This document shows, piece after piece, positions 22,899-34,737 of a stretch of 64,000 bases of DNA (position 1 is its first letter; every line of letters begins with the position of its first letter). Below the pieces are notes generated by a model that had not been told where the DNA came from, made no database searches, and saw only the letters and a program-made list of their open reading frames with translations. The stretch is from Hordeum vulgare subsp. vulgare (Eukaryota > Streptophyta > Magnoliopsida > Poales > Poaceae), in the NCBI RefSeq assembly GCF_904849725.1, contig NC_058523.1, forward strand, positions 335,833,948 through 335,897,947, given 5' to 3'. The position numbers and the translations under genes were made by a program.

Positions 22899-25796
22899 AT
22901 TGACCCTTTGGAGCAATACTTGCTTGAACATGAAAATGATATGCATATGGATGAAAGGAATGAGATAGATAGAGTTATCTTTGAACAACGTCATATCCTT
23001 AATAATAATTTGCCTGTTGAATTACTTGGAGATACACCTCCACCAAAGGGCGATCCTGTGTTTGAGCTTAAACAATTAGCTGATACTCTTAAGTATGTTT
23101 ATCTTGATGAAAAACAAATATATCCTGTTATTATTAGTGCTAACCTTTCAGAGCATGAAGAAAAGAAATTATTGAAAACTCTCAGGAAGCACCATGATGC
23201 TATTGGATATACTCTTGATGATCTTAAGGGCATTAGTCCCACTCTATGCCAACATAAAATTAAAACTGATCCTGGTTCCAAACTAGTTGCCGATCATCAA
23301 CTAATATTAAATCCTAAGATGAAAGAGGTGGTAAGGAAAGAAATACTAAAGCTCCTGGAAGCAGGTATTATCTATCATGTTGCTCATAGTGATTGGGTAA
23401 GTCCGATGCATTGGGTCCCTAAGAAGGGAGGTATTACCGTTGTCCCTAATGATAAAGATGAATTGATCCCACAGAGAATTGTTACTGGCTATAGGATGGT
23501 AATTGATTTTAGGAAATTAAATAAATCTACTCAGAAAGATCATTACCCTTTGCCTTTTATTGATCAGATGCTAGAAAGATTGTCTAAACATACACACTTT
23601 TGCTTTCCACATGGTTATTCTGGTTTCTCCCAAATACGTGTTGCACAATCTGATCAGGAGAAAACCACTTTTACTTGCCCTTTCGTTACCTTTGCTTATA
23701 GACGTATGCCTTTTGGTTTATGTAATGCACCTACTACCTTTCAAAGATGTTTGATGGCTATATTCTTTGATTTTGTGAAAAGATTGTTGAGGTTTTCATG
23801 GATGATTTCTCCGTTTACGGATCTTCTTTTGATGATTGCTTGAGCAACCTTGATCGAGTTTTGCAGAGATGTAAAGATACTAACCTTGTCTTGAATTGGG
23901 AGAAGTGCCACTTTATGGTTAATGAAGGCATTGTCTTAGTTCATAAAATTTCTGAAAGAGATATTGAAGTCGATAAGGCTAAAGTTGATGCGATCGAGAA
24001 AATGTCATGCCCTACAGACATTAAAGGTATAAGAAGTTTCCTTGGTCATGCTGGTTTCTATAGAAGGTTCATTAAAGACTTCTCTAAGATTTCTAGGCCT
24101 CTCACCAATCTCTTGCAAAAAGATATTCCATTTGTTTTTTATGATGATTGTGAAGAAGCATTTGAAATACTTAAGAAGGCCTTGATAACTGCACCTATTG
24201 TTCAACCACCTGATTGGAACCTACCTTTTCAAATTATGTGTGATGCTAGTGATTATGCTATTGTGCCGTTCTAGGACAAAGAGTTGATAAGAAATTAAAT
24301 GTTATTCATTATGCTCGTAAAACTCTAGACATTGCCCAAAGAAACTATGGTACTACTGAAAAAGAATTTTTAGCAGTTCTGTTTGCATGTGATAAGTTCA
24401 GATCTTATATTGTTGATTCCAAAGTTACTATTCACACTAATCATGCTGCTATTAAATATCTCATGGAAAAGAAAGATGTTAAACCTAGACTTATTAGATG
24501 CGTTCTCTTGCCACAAGAATTTGATTTGCATGTTGTTGATAGGAAGGGTGTTGAGAACCCCGTAGCAGATAACTTTTCTAGGTTAGATAATGTTCTTGAT
24601 GACCCACAACCTATTGATGATAGCTTTCCTGATGAACAATTGAATGTCAGAAATGCTTCACCTAGTACACCTTGGTATGCTGATTATGCTAATTATATTG
24701 TTGCTAAATATATACAACCTAGTTTCACATACCAACGAAAGAAAAAGTTCTTTTATGATTTGAGACATTACTTTTGGGATGATCCTCACCTTTATAAAGG
24801 AGTAGATGGCGTTATTAGATGTTGTGTACTTGAGTATGAACAGGTACAGATCCTACAGAAGTGTCACTCCGAGGTTTTCGGAGGACACCATGCGGGAGAT
24901 AGAAGTGCACACAAGGTATTGCAATCCGGTTTTTATTGGCCTACTCTCTTCAAGGATGCTCGTAAGTTTGTCTTGTCTTGTGATGAATGTCAAAGAATAG
25001 GTAATATCAGTAAACGTCAGGAAATGCCTATGAATTATTCACTTGTTATTGAACCATTTGATGTTTGGGGTTTTGATTATATGGGACCTTTTCCAAAGTC
25101 CAACGGGTATGCTCATATTCTAGTTGTTGTTGATTACATTACTAAGTGGGTAGAAGCTATCTCAACTAGTAGTGCTGATCATAACACCTCTATTAAGATG
25201 CTTAAAGAAGTTATTTTTCCTAGATTTGGAGTCCCTAAATATTTAATGACTGATGGTGGTTCACATTTTATTCATGGTGCTTTTCGTAAGATGCTTGCTA
25301 AGTATGATGTCAACCATAGAATTGCATCTCCTTATCATCCTTAGTCTAGTGGTCAAGTAGAGTTAAGTAATAGAGAAATTAAATTAATTTTGCAAAAGAC
25401 TGTTAATAGGTCTAGAAAGAATTGGTCTAAGAAACTTGATGATGCACGGTGGGCTTATAGAACTTCTTATAAGAATCCCATGGGCATGTCTCCGTATAAA
25501 ATGGTTTACGATAAAGCATGTCATTTACCTCTTGAGCTAGAGCATAAGGCTTATTGGGCAATCAAAGAGCTCAACTTTTATTTCAAACTTGCTGGTGATA
25601 AGAGGTTATTTGACATTAGCTCACTTGATGAATGGAGAACTCACGCATAAGAAAACGCCAAGTTGTTTAAAGAAAAGGTTAAGAGGTGGCAGGATAAAAG
25701 GATACAAAAACGTGAGTTCAATGTAGGTGATTATGTCTTGCTATACAACTCTCGTTTAAGATTTTTTGCAAGAAAACTTCTCTCTAAATGGGAAGG
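22899..25796 (+). pseudogene. pol (RT, RNase H, integrase) of element D, 5' portion
   Basis: The RT begins after DPLEQYLLEHEN and carries WVPKKGG and YRMVIDFRKLNK. Its first catalytic motif reads FPHGYSGF (near 23608) where the family has LDGYSGF, so an Asp is lost. A frameshift near 23780 precedes FMDDFSVYG. RNase H (CDASDYAI) spans about 24240-24580 with a frame break near 24270. Integrase has the zinc motif HAGDRSAH...CDECQR (24885-25000), catalytic FDYMGPF and TDGGSHF, and a stop at 25342-25344; a second stop is at 25648-25650. Element E is inserted in the C-terminal KWEG motif at 25797, and coding resumes at 33738. Confidence 0.88.
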
Positions 25797-27342
25797 TGAT
25801 ACGTCTCCAACGTATCTATAATTTTTGATGGTTTCATGCTATTATCTTGTCAAACTTTGGATGTTTTGTATGCCTTTTATACCTTTTTTGGACTAACTTA
25901 TTAACCCAGTGCCAAGTGCCAGTTCCTGTTTTTTCCATGTTTTTGACCCCATTCAGGGGAGGATTTTAAACGGAGTCCAAATGGAACGAAATTTCCAAAA
26001 AGATTTTTTCCAAAACAGAAGAAGATCCGGACGCCTGAGAATCAGGGCAGGGGGCCAGCAGGGACCCCACAAGCCCCCTAGCCGCGGCCAGGGGGTCCCG
26101 CGCCTCCCAGGCTTGTGGGCCCCCTGGGCCACCTTTTCCCTAGGTCTTTCGCCTATATATTCCCTAAAATCCCAGAAAAAAATCAGGATATCATCGAAAG
26201 TACTTTTCCGCCGCCGCAAGCTTCTGGCTCTGCAAGATCCCATCTGGGGCACCTTCTGGTGCCCTGTCGGAGGGGGGATTCAGATACGGAGGGCTTCTTC
26301 ATCAACACCATGACCTCTCCGATGATGCGTGAGTAGTTCACCATAGACCTACGGGTCCATAGCTAGTAGCTAGATGGCTTCTTCTCTCTCTTGGATCTTC
26401 AATACAAAGTTCTCCATGATCTTCGTGGAGATCTATCCGATGTAATCTTCTTTTGCGGTGTGTTTGTCGAGATCCTATGAATTGTGGATTTATGATCAGA
26501 TTATCTATGAATCTTATGTGAGTTTCTTCTGATCTCTCTTATGCATGATTTCATATCCTTCTAATTCTCTTCGAGTTGTGGGTTTTGTTTGGCCAACTAG
26601 ATCTATGATTCTTCCAATGGGAGAAGTGCTTTGTTTTGGGTTCATACCGTGCAGTGACCTCACCCAGTGACAGAAGGGGTAGTGAGGCATGCCTCGTGTT
26701 GTTGCCATCAAGGGTAAAAAGATGGGGTTTTCATCATTGGTTTGAGATTATCCCTCTACATCATGCCATCTTGCTTAAGGCGTTACTCTGTTCGTCATGA
26801 ACTCAATACACTAGATGCATGCTGGATAGCGGTTGATGTGTGGAGTAATAGTAGTAGATGCATAAAGTATCGGTTTACTTGTCTCGGACGTGATGCCTAT
26901 ATGTATGATCATTGCCTTAGATATCGTCATGACTTTGCGCGGTTCTATCAATTGCTCGATAGTGATTTGTTCACCCATCGTAATATTTGCTATTTTGAGA
27001 GAAGCCTCTAGTGAACACTATGGCCCCCGGGTCTACTCCACACCATATTTTCAGCCTTACTCTTTTTCTTCGTTGCACTTTCCGCCTTCAGATCTCACTT
27101 TGTAATCAATATTGAAGGGATTGACAACCCCTTCATAGCGTTGGGTGCAAGCTCTTTTGTGTTTGTGCAGGTACTCTAGACTTGACGAGATTCTCCTACT
27201 GGATTGATACCTTGGTTCTCAAACTGAGGGAAATACTTACTGCTCCTGTGCTGGATCACCCTTTCCTCTTCAAGGGAAAAATCAACGCAAGCAAGTCTCC
27301 GTCAAGGTGTCAAATTCTGGCGCTGTTGTTTGAGAAGTAGCA
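25797..27342 (+). repeat. 5' LTR of element E
   Basis: Starts TGATACGTCTCCAACG and ends AGAAGTAGCA. TATA-like CTATATAT is at 26153-26160. The inverted repeat CACAAGCC (26068-26075)/GGCTTGTG (26110-26117) surrounds a GC-rich loop. The U5 end differs from those of elements B and D. Confidence 0.93.
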
Positions 27343-27349
27343 GAAGGAT

Positions 27350-27373
27350 TTCTCGCACCGTTGCCGGGGAGGA
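27350..27373 (+). promoter_or_regulatory. Primer-site region of element E (degenerate tRNA-Asp type)
   Basis: CACCGTTGCCGGGGAGG lies about 14 bases after the LTR end. It matches the tRNA-Asp complement except at its 5' TGGCG. A second TGGCGCTGTTG occurs just inside the LTR end near 27319, so the exact primer site is uncertain. Confidence 0.55.
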
Positions 27374-27574
27374 TAAGTCTAGAACTCATCGAAGTAACTG
27401 TCGCAAACTCATCTCTTGCATTTACTTTTTTTCCTCTCGTTTTCCTCTCCCCCACTTCTGAAAAACGAAAAAATACAAAAAAATCTTTTCCTTTTTCGTA
27501 TGTCTTTTTCGTTCGCCCTTTTCTCTCGCTTGCTCTTTGTTCGCTTGTGTGCTTGCTTGCTTGCCGAAGTCACC

Positions 27575-29524
27575 ATGACTAAAAACACCAAACTTTGTGA
27601 CTTCTCAAATACTAATAATAATGATTTTATTAGTACTCCGATTGCTCCCGCCACTAGTGCGGAGTCATACGAAATCAATGCCACTTTGCTTAATCTTGTT
27701 ATGAAAGAACAATTTTCCGGCCTTCCTAGTGAAGATGCCGCATCCCATCTTAATACCTTCATAGAGCTTTGTGATATGCAAAAGAATAAAGATGTGGATA
27801 ATGATGTCATTAAATTGAAGTTTTTTCCTTTCTCGTTGCGAGATCGAGCAAAAACTTGGTTTTCGTCTTTTCCCAAAAATAGTATCGATTCTTGGGATAA
27901 GTGCAAAGATGCTTATATATCCAAGTATTTTCCGCCGGCTAAGATTATCTCTCTCCATAATGATATCATGAATTTTAAGCAACTTGATCATGAACATGTT
28001 GCACAATCTTGGGAGAGAATAAAATTGATGATTAGAAATTGTCCCGCTCATGGCTTGAGTCTTTGGATGATTATACAAATCTTCTACGCTGGCTTGAATT
28101 TCGCTCCTAGAAATATCTTGGACTCCGCCTCAGGTGGAACGTTCATGGAAATCACGTTAGGAGAAGCCACAAAACTCCTAGATAATATCATGACGAACTA
28201 CTCTCAATAGCACACTGAAAGGTCACCTACTCTCAATAGCAACGCTAGCTTGGACGTTAATTTTGTTGGTAGGAATAATTTTGGCAACAACAATGCTTTT
28301 AGAGGAAACTATGTTCCTAGGCCTTTTCCTAGTAGCTCCTCTAATAACTTTGGCAACTCCTACAACAATACTCATGGAAATTGCAATAGATTACTATCTG
28401 ATCTAGAGAGTAATATCAAAGAGTTTATCAACTCGCAAAAGATTTTCAATGCATCCATAGAGGAAAAACTACTCAAAATTGACGATTTGGCTAAGAGCGT
28501 TGATAGAATGTCTAGTGATATTGATGCTTTGAAAGTTAGATGTGCTCCTCCCAAGATCAATATGGATGAAACTTTAAAAGCTATGCGTGTTTCCATGAGT
28601 GAGAGCAAAGAAAGAACCGCCCAAATTCGTGCTAGACATGAATGGCTTAAAAAGGCGTGTTCCCGTGATAAGAATCACGAAGATCTTAAAGTGCTTGGTG
28701 TGACTCCCATTGAATCTTTGTTTTCTTGTGTCAAACCTAATTATGATGGGGCTGGATATGAATCCACCTTAGTTGAAAAACGCCCCAATGATTCGGAGTC
28801 CACCTATCTTGATGCTAAAAGCATTGAAAGTGGAGTAGAGGATATTAAAACTTTGAGTAGTAATGAAATTACTACTTTGGATTTCAAGGAATTCAATTAT
28901 GATAGTTGCTCCTTGATTGAATGCATTTCCTTGATGCAATCCATGCTAAACTCTCCACACGCTTATAGCCAAAACAAGGCCTTTACCGATCATATCGTCG
29001 AAGCTATGATAAAATCTCTTGAAGAGAAACTTGAATTGGAAGTCTCTATCCCTAGAAAGCTTCATGATGAGTGGGAACCTACTATAAAAATCAAAATCAA
29101 AAACTATGAATGCAATGCTTTGTGTGATTTGGGTGCTAGTGTTTCCGCGATTCCAAAGTCTTTATGTGATGTTCTGGGTTTTAATGAGATTGAAGAGTGT
29201 TCTCTTAATTTGCATCTTGCGGATTCTACTGTCAAGAAACCCATGGGAAGGATCAATGATGTTCTTATTATTGCAAATAGGAACTATGTACCCATGGATT
29301 TCATTGTGCTTGACATTGATTGCAATCCTACATGCCCTATTATTCTTGGTAGACCTTTCCTAAGGACTATCGGTGCTATCATCGATATGAAGGAAGGGAA
29401 TATTAGATTTAAATTTCCTTTAAAGAAGGGCATGGAACATTTTCCTAGAAAGAAAATAAAATTGCCTTATGAATCCATGATGAGGGCTACTTATGGTTTG
29501 AGCACCAAAGACGACAATACGTGA
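27575..29524 (+). pseudogene. gag-protease ORF of element E with one in-frame TAG
   Basis: ATG at 27575 in a good context (CACCATGA), chosen over the upstream in-frame ATG at 27416 because the intervening residues look like leader sequence. About 650 codons are open except for TAG at 28208-28210. The gag core (EDAASHLNTFIELC, AKTWFSSFP, KYFPPAK) lies at residues about 60-190. A Gly/Asn/Arg-rich linker and a helical segment (SDIDALKV) follow. The protease domain (ALCDLGASVSAIP, ILGRPFLRTIGAIID) is near residues 510-610. The ORF ends at 29524 with no RT behind it. This is the least damaged gag in the window; the single stop may be recent. Confidence 0.88.
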
Positions 29525-29570
29525 TTCTATCGCCTTATGCCTGGCTAAGGGCGTTAAACAATAGCGCTTG

Positions 29571-29586
29571 TTGGGAGGCAACCCAA
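29571..29586 (+). other. Stem-loop after gag-pro stop, element E
   Basis: TTGGG-AGGCAA-CCCAA, preceded by AGCGCTTG. The counterpart in element B keeps the loop but has CTGGG/CCCGG arms. Confidence 0.6.
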
Positions 29587-30170
29587 TGAATTTATTTCTT
29601 TTTCATTCTGTTTTGTTGTGTTCACACCATCATAGTTCTGTTATGATTGTGTCTTTTGTGTTTCTTTTTGTGTTTGAGCCAAGCAAAACCTTTATAACTA
29701 GTCTTGTTAATGGTTGTTTGATCCTGCTGGAAAAAGACAAAAGCTTTTCGCCCACGAGATGATTTTTCATTTTTATTCAGAAAGATCTTTTGAGTTGATT
29801 CTTTTTGCAGCTGGTTGATATGCCTTTTTCCGAGGCATTCGTATTTTTTCAGAATTTGTGAGGTAACAGAAGTATACAGATTGCTACAGACTGGTTTGTT
29901 TTTGACAGATTCTGTTTTTTTGTTGAGTTGGTTGCTTGTTTTGATGAAACTATGGATAGTATCGGGGGGTACTAGCCATGGAAAAGTGAGAATACAGTAA
30001 TCTAAGACCAATATAAATAGAAATCAAGATTGCTACAGTAGCTAAAGAAGTGGTAGTTTGTTTTCTTGTGCTAATGTTATCATGAGTTTCTGTTTAAGTT
30101 TTGTGTTGTGAAGTTTTCAAATTTTGGGTGATGTTCTCATGGACAAAGGGATAAAGAGTGGAAAGAGCTC

Positions 30171-30255
30171 AAGCTTGGGGATGCCCAAGGCATCCCAAGC
30201 CAAATTCAAGGACACCAAAAACCTAAGCTTGGGGATGCCCCGGGAAGGCATCCCC
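30171..30255 (+). other. Two hairpins with internal polypurine-tract copies, element E
   Basis: First stem GGGATGCC/GGCATCCC (30178-30196, loop CAA). Second stem GGGGATGCC/GGCATCCCC (30231-30255, 7-base loop). Each is preceded by AAGCTT, reproducing the AAGCTTGGGGATGCC tract found next to 3' LTRs. Confidence 0.7.
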
Positions 30256-32190
30256 TCTTTCGTCTTCAATCTATCGGTAACATTACATGGAGCTATATTT
30301 TTATTCACCACATGATATGTGTTTTGCTTGGAGCATCTTGTATCGTAGGAGTATTTTCTTTTTGTTATGTCACAATCATCCTTGTTGCACACCTTTAGAG
30401 AGATACATGCACTCATCGTGATTTTGCTAGAATGCTCATAGTGCTTCACTTATATCTTTTTGAGCTAGATAATTTTGCTCTATGTGCTTCACTTAGATCT
30501 TTCAGAGCACGGCGGTGCGTGACTTGGTAGTTGACTTATGCTATGAAAGTAGTCCCAAAGGATAGGTACCCAAAGAGGATAAAAAAACCTCCATCTTCAT
30601 GTGCATTGAGTAGAAACAGAAGTCTTGATTCCTCTCAATTAGTTTTGAGACGTGGATTTGGTAATATTAAGAGTTATGTTAGTAGGGTGTTGTGAATGTA
30701 GAAATACTTGTGTTTAAGTTAGTGATTCCCGTAGCCTGCACGTATGGTGAACCGCTATGTTAGGAAGTCGGAGCATAATTGATCTATTGATTGTCATCCT
30801 TTGTGTTGAGGTCGGGATCGCACGATGGTTAACACCTACCAACCCTTCCCCTAGGAGTATGCGTTTAGCACTTTGTTTCGATTACTAATAAAAACTTTCG
30901 CAACATGTATATGAGTTCTTCATGATTATGTGAGTCCATGGTATAGATGCACTTTCACCTTCCACCATTTCTAACCTCTCTAGTGCCGCGCAATTCTCAC
31001 CGGTACACAAACCCACCATATGCCTTCCTCAAAACAACCACCATACCTACCTACTATGGCATTTTGATAGCCATTCCGAGATATATTGCCATGCAACTCC
31101 CACCATTCCATCTCATGACTTGTGCTGTCACTCTCATATTGCCATTGCATGATCGTAAGATAGCTAGCGAGATGTTTCAATGTCATACACCCAGCTAGAT
31201 CATTGCACATCCCGGTACACTGCCGGAGGCATTTCCTATAGAGTCATCATCGTTCTAAGCTTTGAGCTGTGAGTAAATAAAAGTGTGATGGTCATCATTA
31301 TTAGAGCATTGTCCCATGTGAGGAAAAAAAGAGAAGAGGCCAAAGAGCCTAAATAAAAAAAAGTGAAAAAAGAGAGGCCCAAGAGCCCATAAAAAAGAGA
31401 AAAAGACAGAAGGGACATTGCTACTATCTTTTTCCACACTTGTGCTTTATAATAGCACAATGTTCTTCATGATTGAGAGCCTCTCGTTTTGTCACCACCA
31501 TATGCTAGTGGGAGTCTTTATTATATAACTTGGCTTGTATATTCCAATGATGGGCTTCCTCAAAATTGCCCTAGGTCTTCCTGAGCAAGCAAGTTGGATG
31601 CACACCCACTAGTTCTCCTTTTGAGCTTTCACATACTTATAGCTCTAGTGCATCCTTTGTATGGCAATCCCTACTCATTCACATTGATATCTATTAATGG
31701 GCATCTCCATAGCCCTTTGATACGCCGAGTCAATGTGACCATCTCCTCCTTTTTCACTCACAACCACCACCACACTCTATTCCACCTATAGTGCTATATC
31801 CATGTCTCACGCTCATGTATTGCAAGATAGTTATAAAAAGTTTTGAGAAAGTAAGAGTGTGAAAACAATTACTTGGCCAATACCGGGGTTGTGCATGATT
31901 TACATTAGTTGTGAGGATGATGGAGCATAGCCATACTATATGATTTTGTACGGATAACTTTCTTTGGCCTTGTTATTTTGAAAGTTCATGATTACCTTGC
32001 TAGTTTGCTTGAAGTATTATTGTTTTCATGTCAATAGAAAACTATTGTTTTGAATCTTACGGATCTGAACATTCATGTCACATGAAAGAAGTTACAAAGG
32101 AAAACTATGCTAGGTAGCATTCCACATCAAAAATTCAGTCTTTATCACTTCCCTACTCGAGGACGACCAGGAGTTAAGCTTGGGGTTGCT

Positions 32191-33732
32191 TGAAACGTCT
32201 GCAAGGTATCTAAATTTTTTTATGGTTTCATGCTATTATCTTGTCAAACTTGGGATGTTTTGTATGCCTTTTATATCTTTTTTTGGACTAACTTATTAAC
32301 TCAGTGCCAAGTGCCTGTTCCTGTTTTTTCCATGTTTTTGACCCCTTTCAGAGGAGGATTTTAAACGGAGTCCAAACAGAACGAAACTTCCAAAAAGATT
32401 TTTTCCTAAAAAGAAGAAGATCGGGAACCTGAGAATCAGGGCAGGGGGCCAGCAGGGACCCCACAAGCCCCCTAGCCACGACCAGGGGGTACCGTGCCTC
32501 CCAGGCCTGTTGGCTCCCTGGGCCACCTCTGCCCCTAGGTCTTTTGCCTATATATTCTCTAAACTCCCAGAAAAAATCAGGAGATCATCGAAAGTACTTT
32601 TCCGCCGCCGCAATCTTCTGTCTCCGCAAGATCCCATCTGGGGCACGTTCTGGTGCCCTGCCGGAGGGGGGATTCGGATACGGAGGGCTTCTTCATCAAC
32701 ACCATGACCTCTCCGATGATGCGTGAGTAGTTCACCATAGACCTACGGGTCCATAGCTAGTATCTAGATGGCTTCTTCTCTCTCTTGGATCTTCAATACA
32801 AAGTTCTCCATGATCTTCATGGAGATCTATCCGATGTAATCTGCTTTTGCACTGTGTTTGTCGAGATCCGATGAATTGTGGATTTATGATCAGATTATCT
32901 ATGAATCTTATTTGGGTTTCTTCTGATGTCTCTTATGCATGATTTCATATCCTTGTAATTCTCTTGGAGTTGTGGGTTCTATTTGGCCAACTAGATCTAT
33001 GATTCTTGCAATGGGAGAAGTGCTTGGTTTTGGGTTCATACCGTGCGGTGACCTCACCCAGTGACAGACTGGGTAGCGAGGCACACATCGTGTTGTTTCC
33101 ATCAAGGGTAAAAAGATGGGGTTTTCATCATTGGTTTGCGATTATCCCTCTACATCATGTCATCTTGCTTAAGGCGTTACTCTGTTCGTCATGAACTCAA
33201 TACACTAGATGCATGCTGGATAGCGGTCGATGTGTGGAGTAATAGTAGTAGATGCAGAAAGTATCGGTGTACTTGTCTCGGACGTGATGCCTATATGTAT
33301 GATCATTGCCTTAGATATCGTCATGACTTTGCGCGGTTCTATCAATTGCTCGACAGTAATTTGTTCACCCACCGTAATATTTGCTATTTAGAGAGAAGCC
33401 TCTAGTGAACACTATGGCCCCCGGGTCTACTCCACACCATAAAGCCTTACTCTTTTTCTACGTTGCACTTTCCGCCTTCAGATCTCACTTTGCAATCAAT
33501 CTTGAAGGGATTGACAACCCCTTTGTAGCGTTGGGTGCAAGCTCTTTTGTGTTTGTGCAGGTACTCTGGACTTGACGAGATTCTCTTACTGGATTGATAC
33601 ATTGGTTCTCAAACTGAGGGAAATACTTAATGCTCCTGTGCTGCATCACCCTTTCCTCTGCTATGGAAAAACCAACGCAAGCAAGTCTCCGTCAACGTGT
33701 CAAATTCTGGCAGTGTTGTTTGAGAAGTAGCA
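32191..33732 (+). repeat. 3' LTR of element E
   Basis: 1,542 bp. Its start is mutated to TGAAACGTCTGC; its end AGAAGTAGCA equals the 5' LTR. One arm of the LTR inverted repeat is intact (CACAAGCC at 32462-32469), while the other has decayed to GGCCTGTT. Confidence 0.93.
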
Positions 33733-33737
33733 CAAGG

Positions 33738-33857
33738 ACTTACATTGTTGAGGAAGTACATCGTTCCGGTGCCATGAAAATCAGCAACGTGGAAGGTAAT
33801 TTTCCGAGAGTTGTAAATGGGCAAAGAATCAAGCATTATATCTCAGTACTCCCGTAA
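33738..33857 (+). pseudogene. C-terminal end of element D integrase
   Basis: Codes YIVEEVHRSGAMKISN...QRIKHYISVLP then stop, the end of the integrase C-terminal module. It continues the KWEG motif left at 25796 on the other side of element E, with one base fewer than needed for the frame. Confidence 0.85.
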
Positions 33858-34314
33858 ATGTTGAAAGAAATATTATTAATACCATAACTCCGGAGGAATA
33901 CATAAGGGATATTTATCAGCTTGTTTCAGACTCCAAAAACGAAGAGGTATGTGATACGGTAAGTAAACCGACTCGAAAACTTTTCCAATAGCAATTTTTC
34001 TCCGTTTTGGAATATTTAGAAAAATATAAAAATTTAAAGTAGTCCGGAAAGCGCACGAGGAGGTGACAAGCCTGCCAGCCGCGCCCCACCCCCTTGGGCG
34101 CGCCTGGGGGCTCGTGAGCACCTCGTGTGTCTCCCGGGGCGCGTCTGGGGGCTCGTGAGCACCTCGTGTGTCTCCCGGACTCCGTTTTCTTGTGGAATAC
34201 TCCTTATAGTTGGTAAAAAATGATTAAATAATATCCCGAAAGGTCTGACCCTCGTATCACGCAAATATCCTCTGTTTTCATTTCGAGCTTCTCTGCAGAC
34301 AGATCCTGATTGCT
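33858..34314 (+). other. Spacer of element D with GC-rich repeat and splice-acceptor-like site
   Basis: No gene seen. Bases 34060-34180 resemble the GC-rich hairpin core of the D LTR, with a 41-bp direct duplication (34097-34137 and 34138-34178). A pyrimidine-rich TTCTCTGCAG lies about 17 bases before the ATG of the third ORF and looks like a 3' splice site. Confidence 0.55.
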
Positions 34315-34737
34315 ATGGCGTCCCCAAAAGTTCCGAAGGACAAGTTCTTTGAGAAGGTCATCAATCCCTACCTCGCGGAGGTGTTGCAACACCCTCAATC
34401 TATCGAGATGCATGAGGGCGTGCTGCACATCCGTGATGTTGAGGGGCCCAAGAGGAGTGGAAGTATAGAGGAGAGGCTCGAAGCAATGGAGCAGCAAATC
34501 TTCAAGTGCCAAGGGATGGTGGAACGCGGACTCCACGCCAACCGCATGATGATCACTTAATTCACCAACAAGCACAAGATCGATGCCAAGGACATCAGGG
34601 AGCACCTCTTCAAGCTCTATGACAGAATCGATCATCTCCGAGCCCAGATCTACGACCAGCAAAACCAAAACTGTGAGTATGAGTATAGATTTAAAGCAAT
34701 GCGGTTGGCTGTAGATCTCAGGATTCCGAAGACTTGA
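34315..34737 (+). pseudogene. Third ORF of element D (env position), one stop
   Basis: Begins MASPKVPKDKFFEKVINPYL and is open for about 140 codons except for TAA at 34558-34560. The sequence is hydrophilic with heptad-like spacing (IEERLEAMEQQIFKCQGMVE, LYDRIDHLRAQIYDQQNQN), so it is probably a coiled coil. No signal peptide or membrane segment is visible, which argues against a classical envelope protein, although it occupies the position of the Athila env-like ORF. A splice-acceptor-like site lies upstream. The function is unknown. Confidence 0.65.

Larger units (their letters stand above)
29525..32190 (+). other. 3' non-coding region of element E with structured motifs
   Basis: No supportable gene. 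It holds a stem-loop at 29571-29586 shortly after the ORF, two hairpins at 30178-30255 that repeat the polypurine-tract sequence, and the tract itself (AAGCTTGGGGTTGCT) directly before the 3' LTR. The whole stretch aligns in reverse complement with 7704-10588 of element B. Confidence 0.8.
25797..33732 (+). mobile_element. Element E: non-autonomous Athila-like element (gag-pro only)
   Basis: LTRs of 1,546 and 1,542 bp flank 4.85 kb holding one gag-protease ORF and about 2.7 kb of non-coding DNA. RT, RNase H and integrase are absent. The target duplication is GAAGG (25792-25796) and CAAGG (33733-33737), one base changed. It interrupts the integrase of element D. The non-coding 3' region matches that of element B. 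Replication would need pol from a partner. Confidence 0.92.

Noticed and set aside
34315..34737. Calling the third ORF of D a true envelope gene
   Set aside because: No signal peptide, transmembrane helix or glycosylation-rich ectodomain is visible; only the position is env-like.
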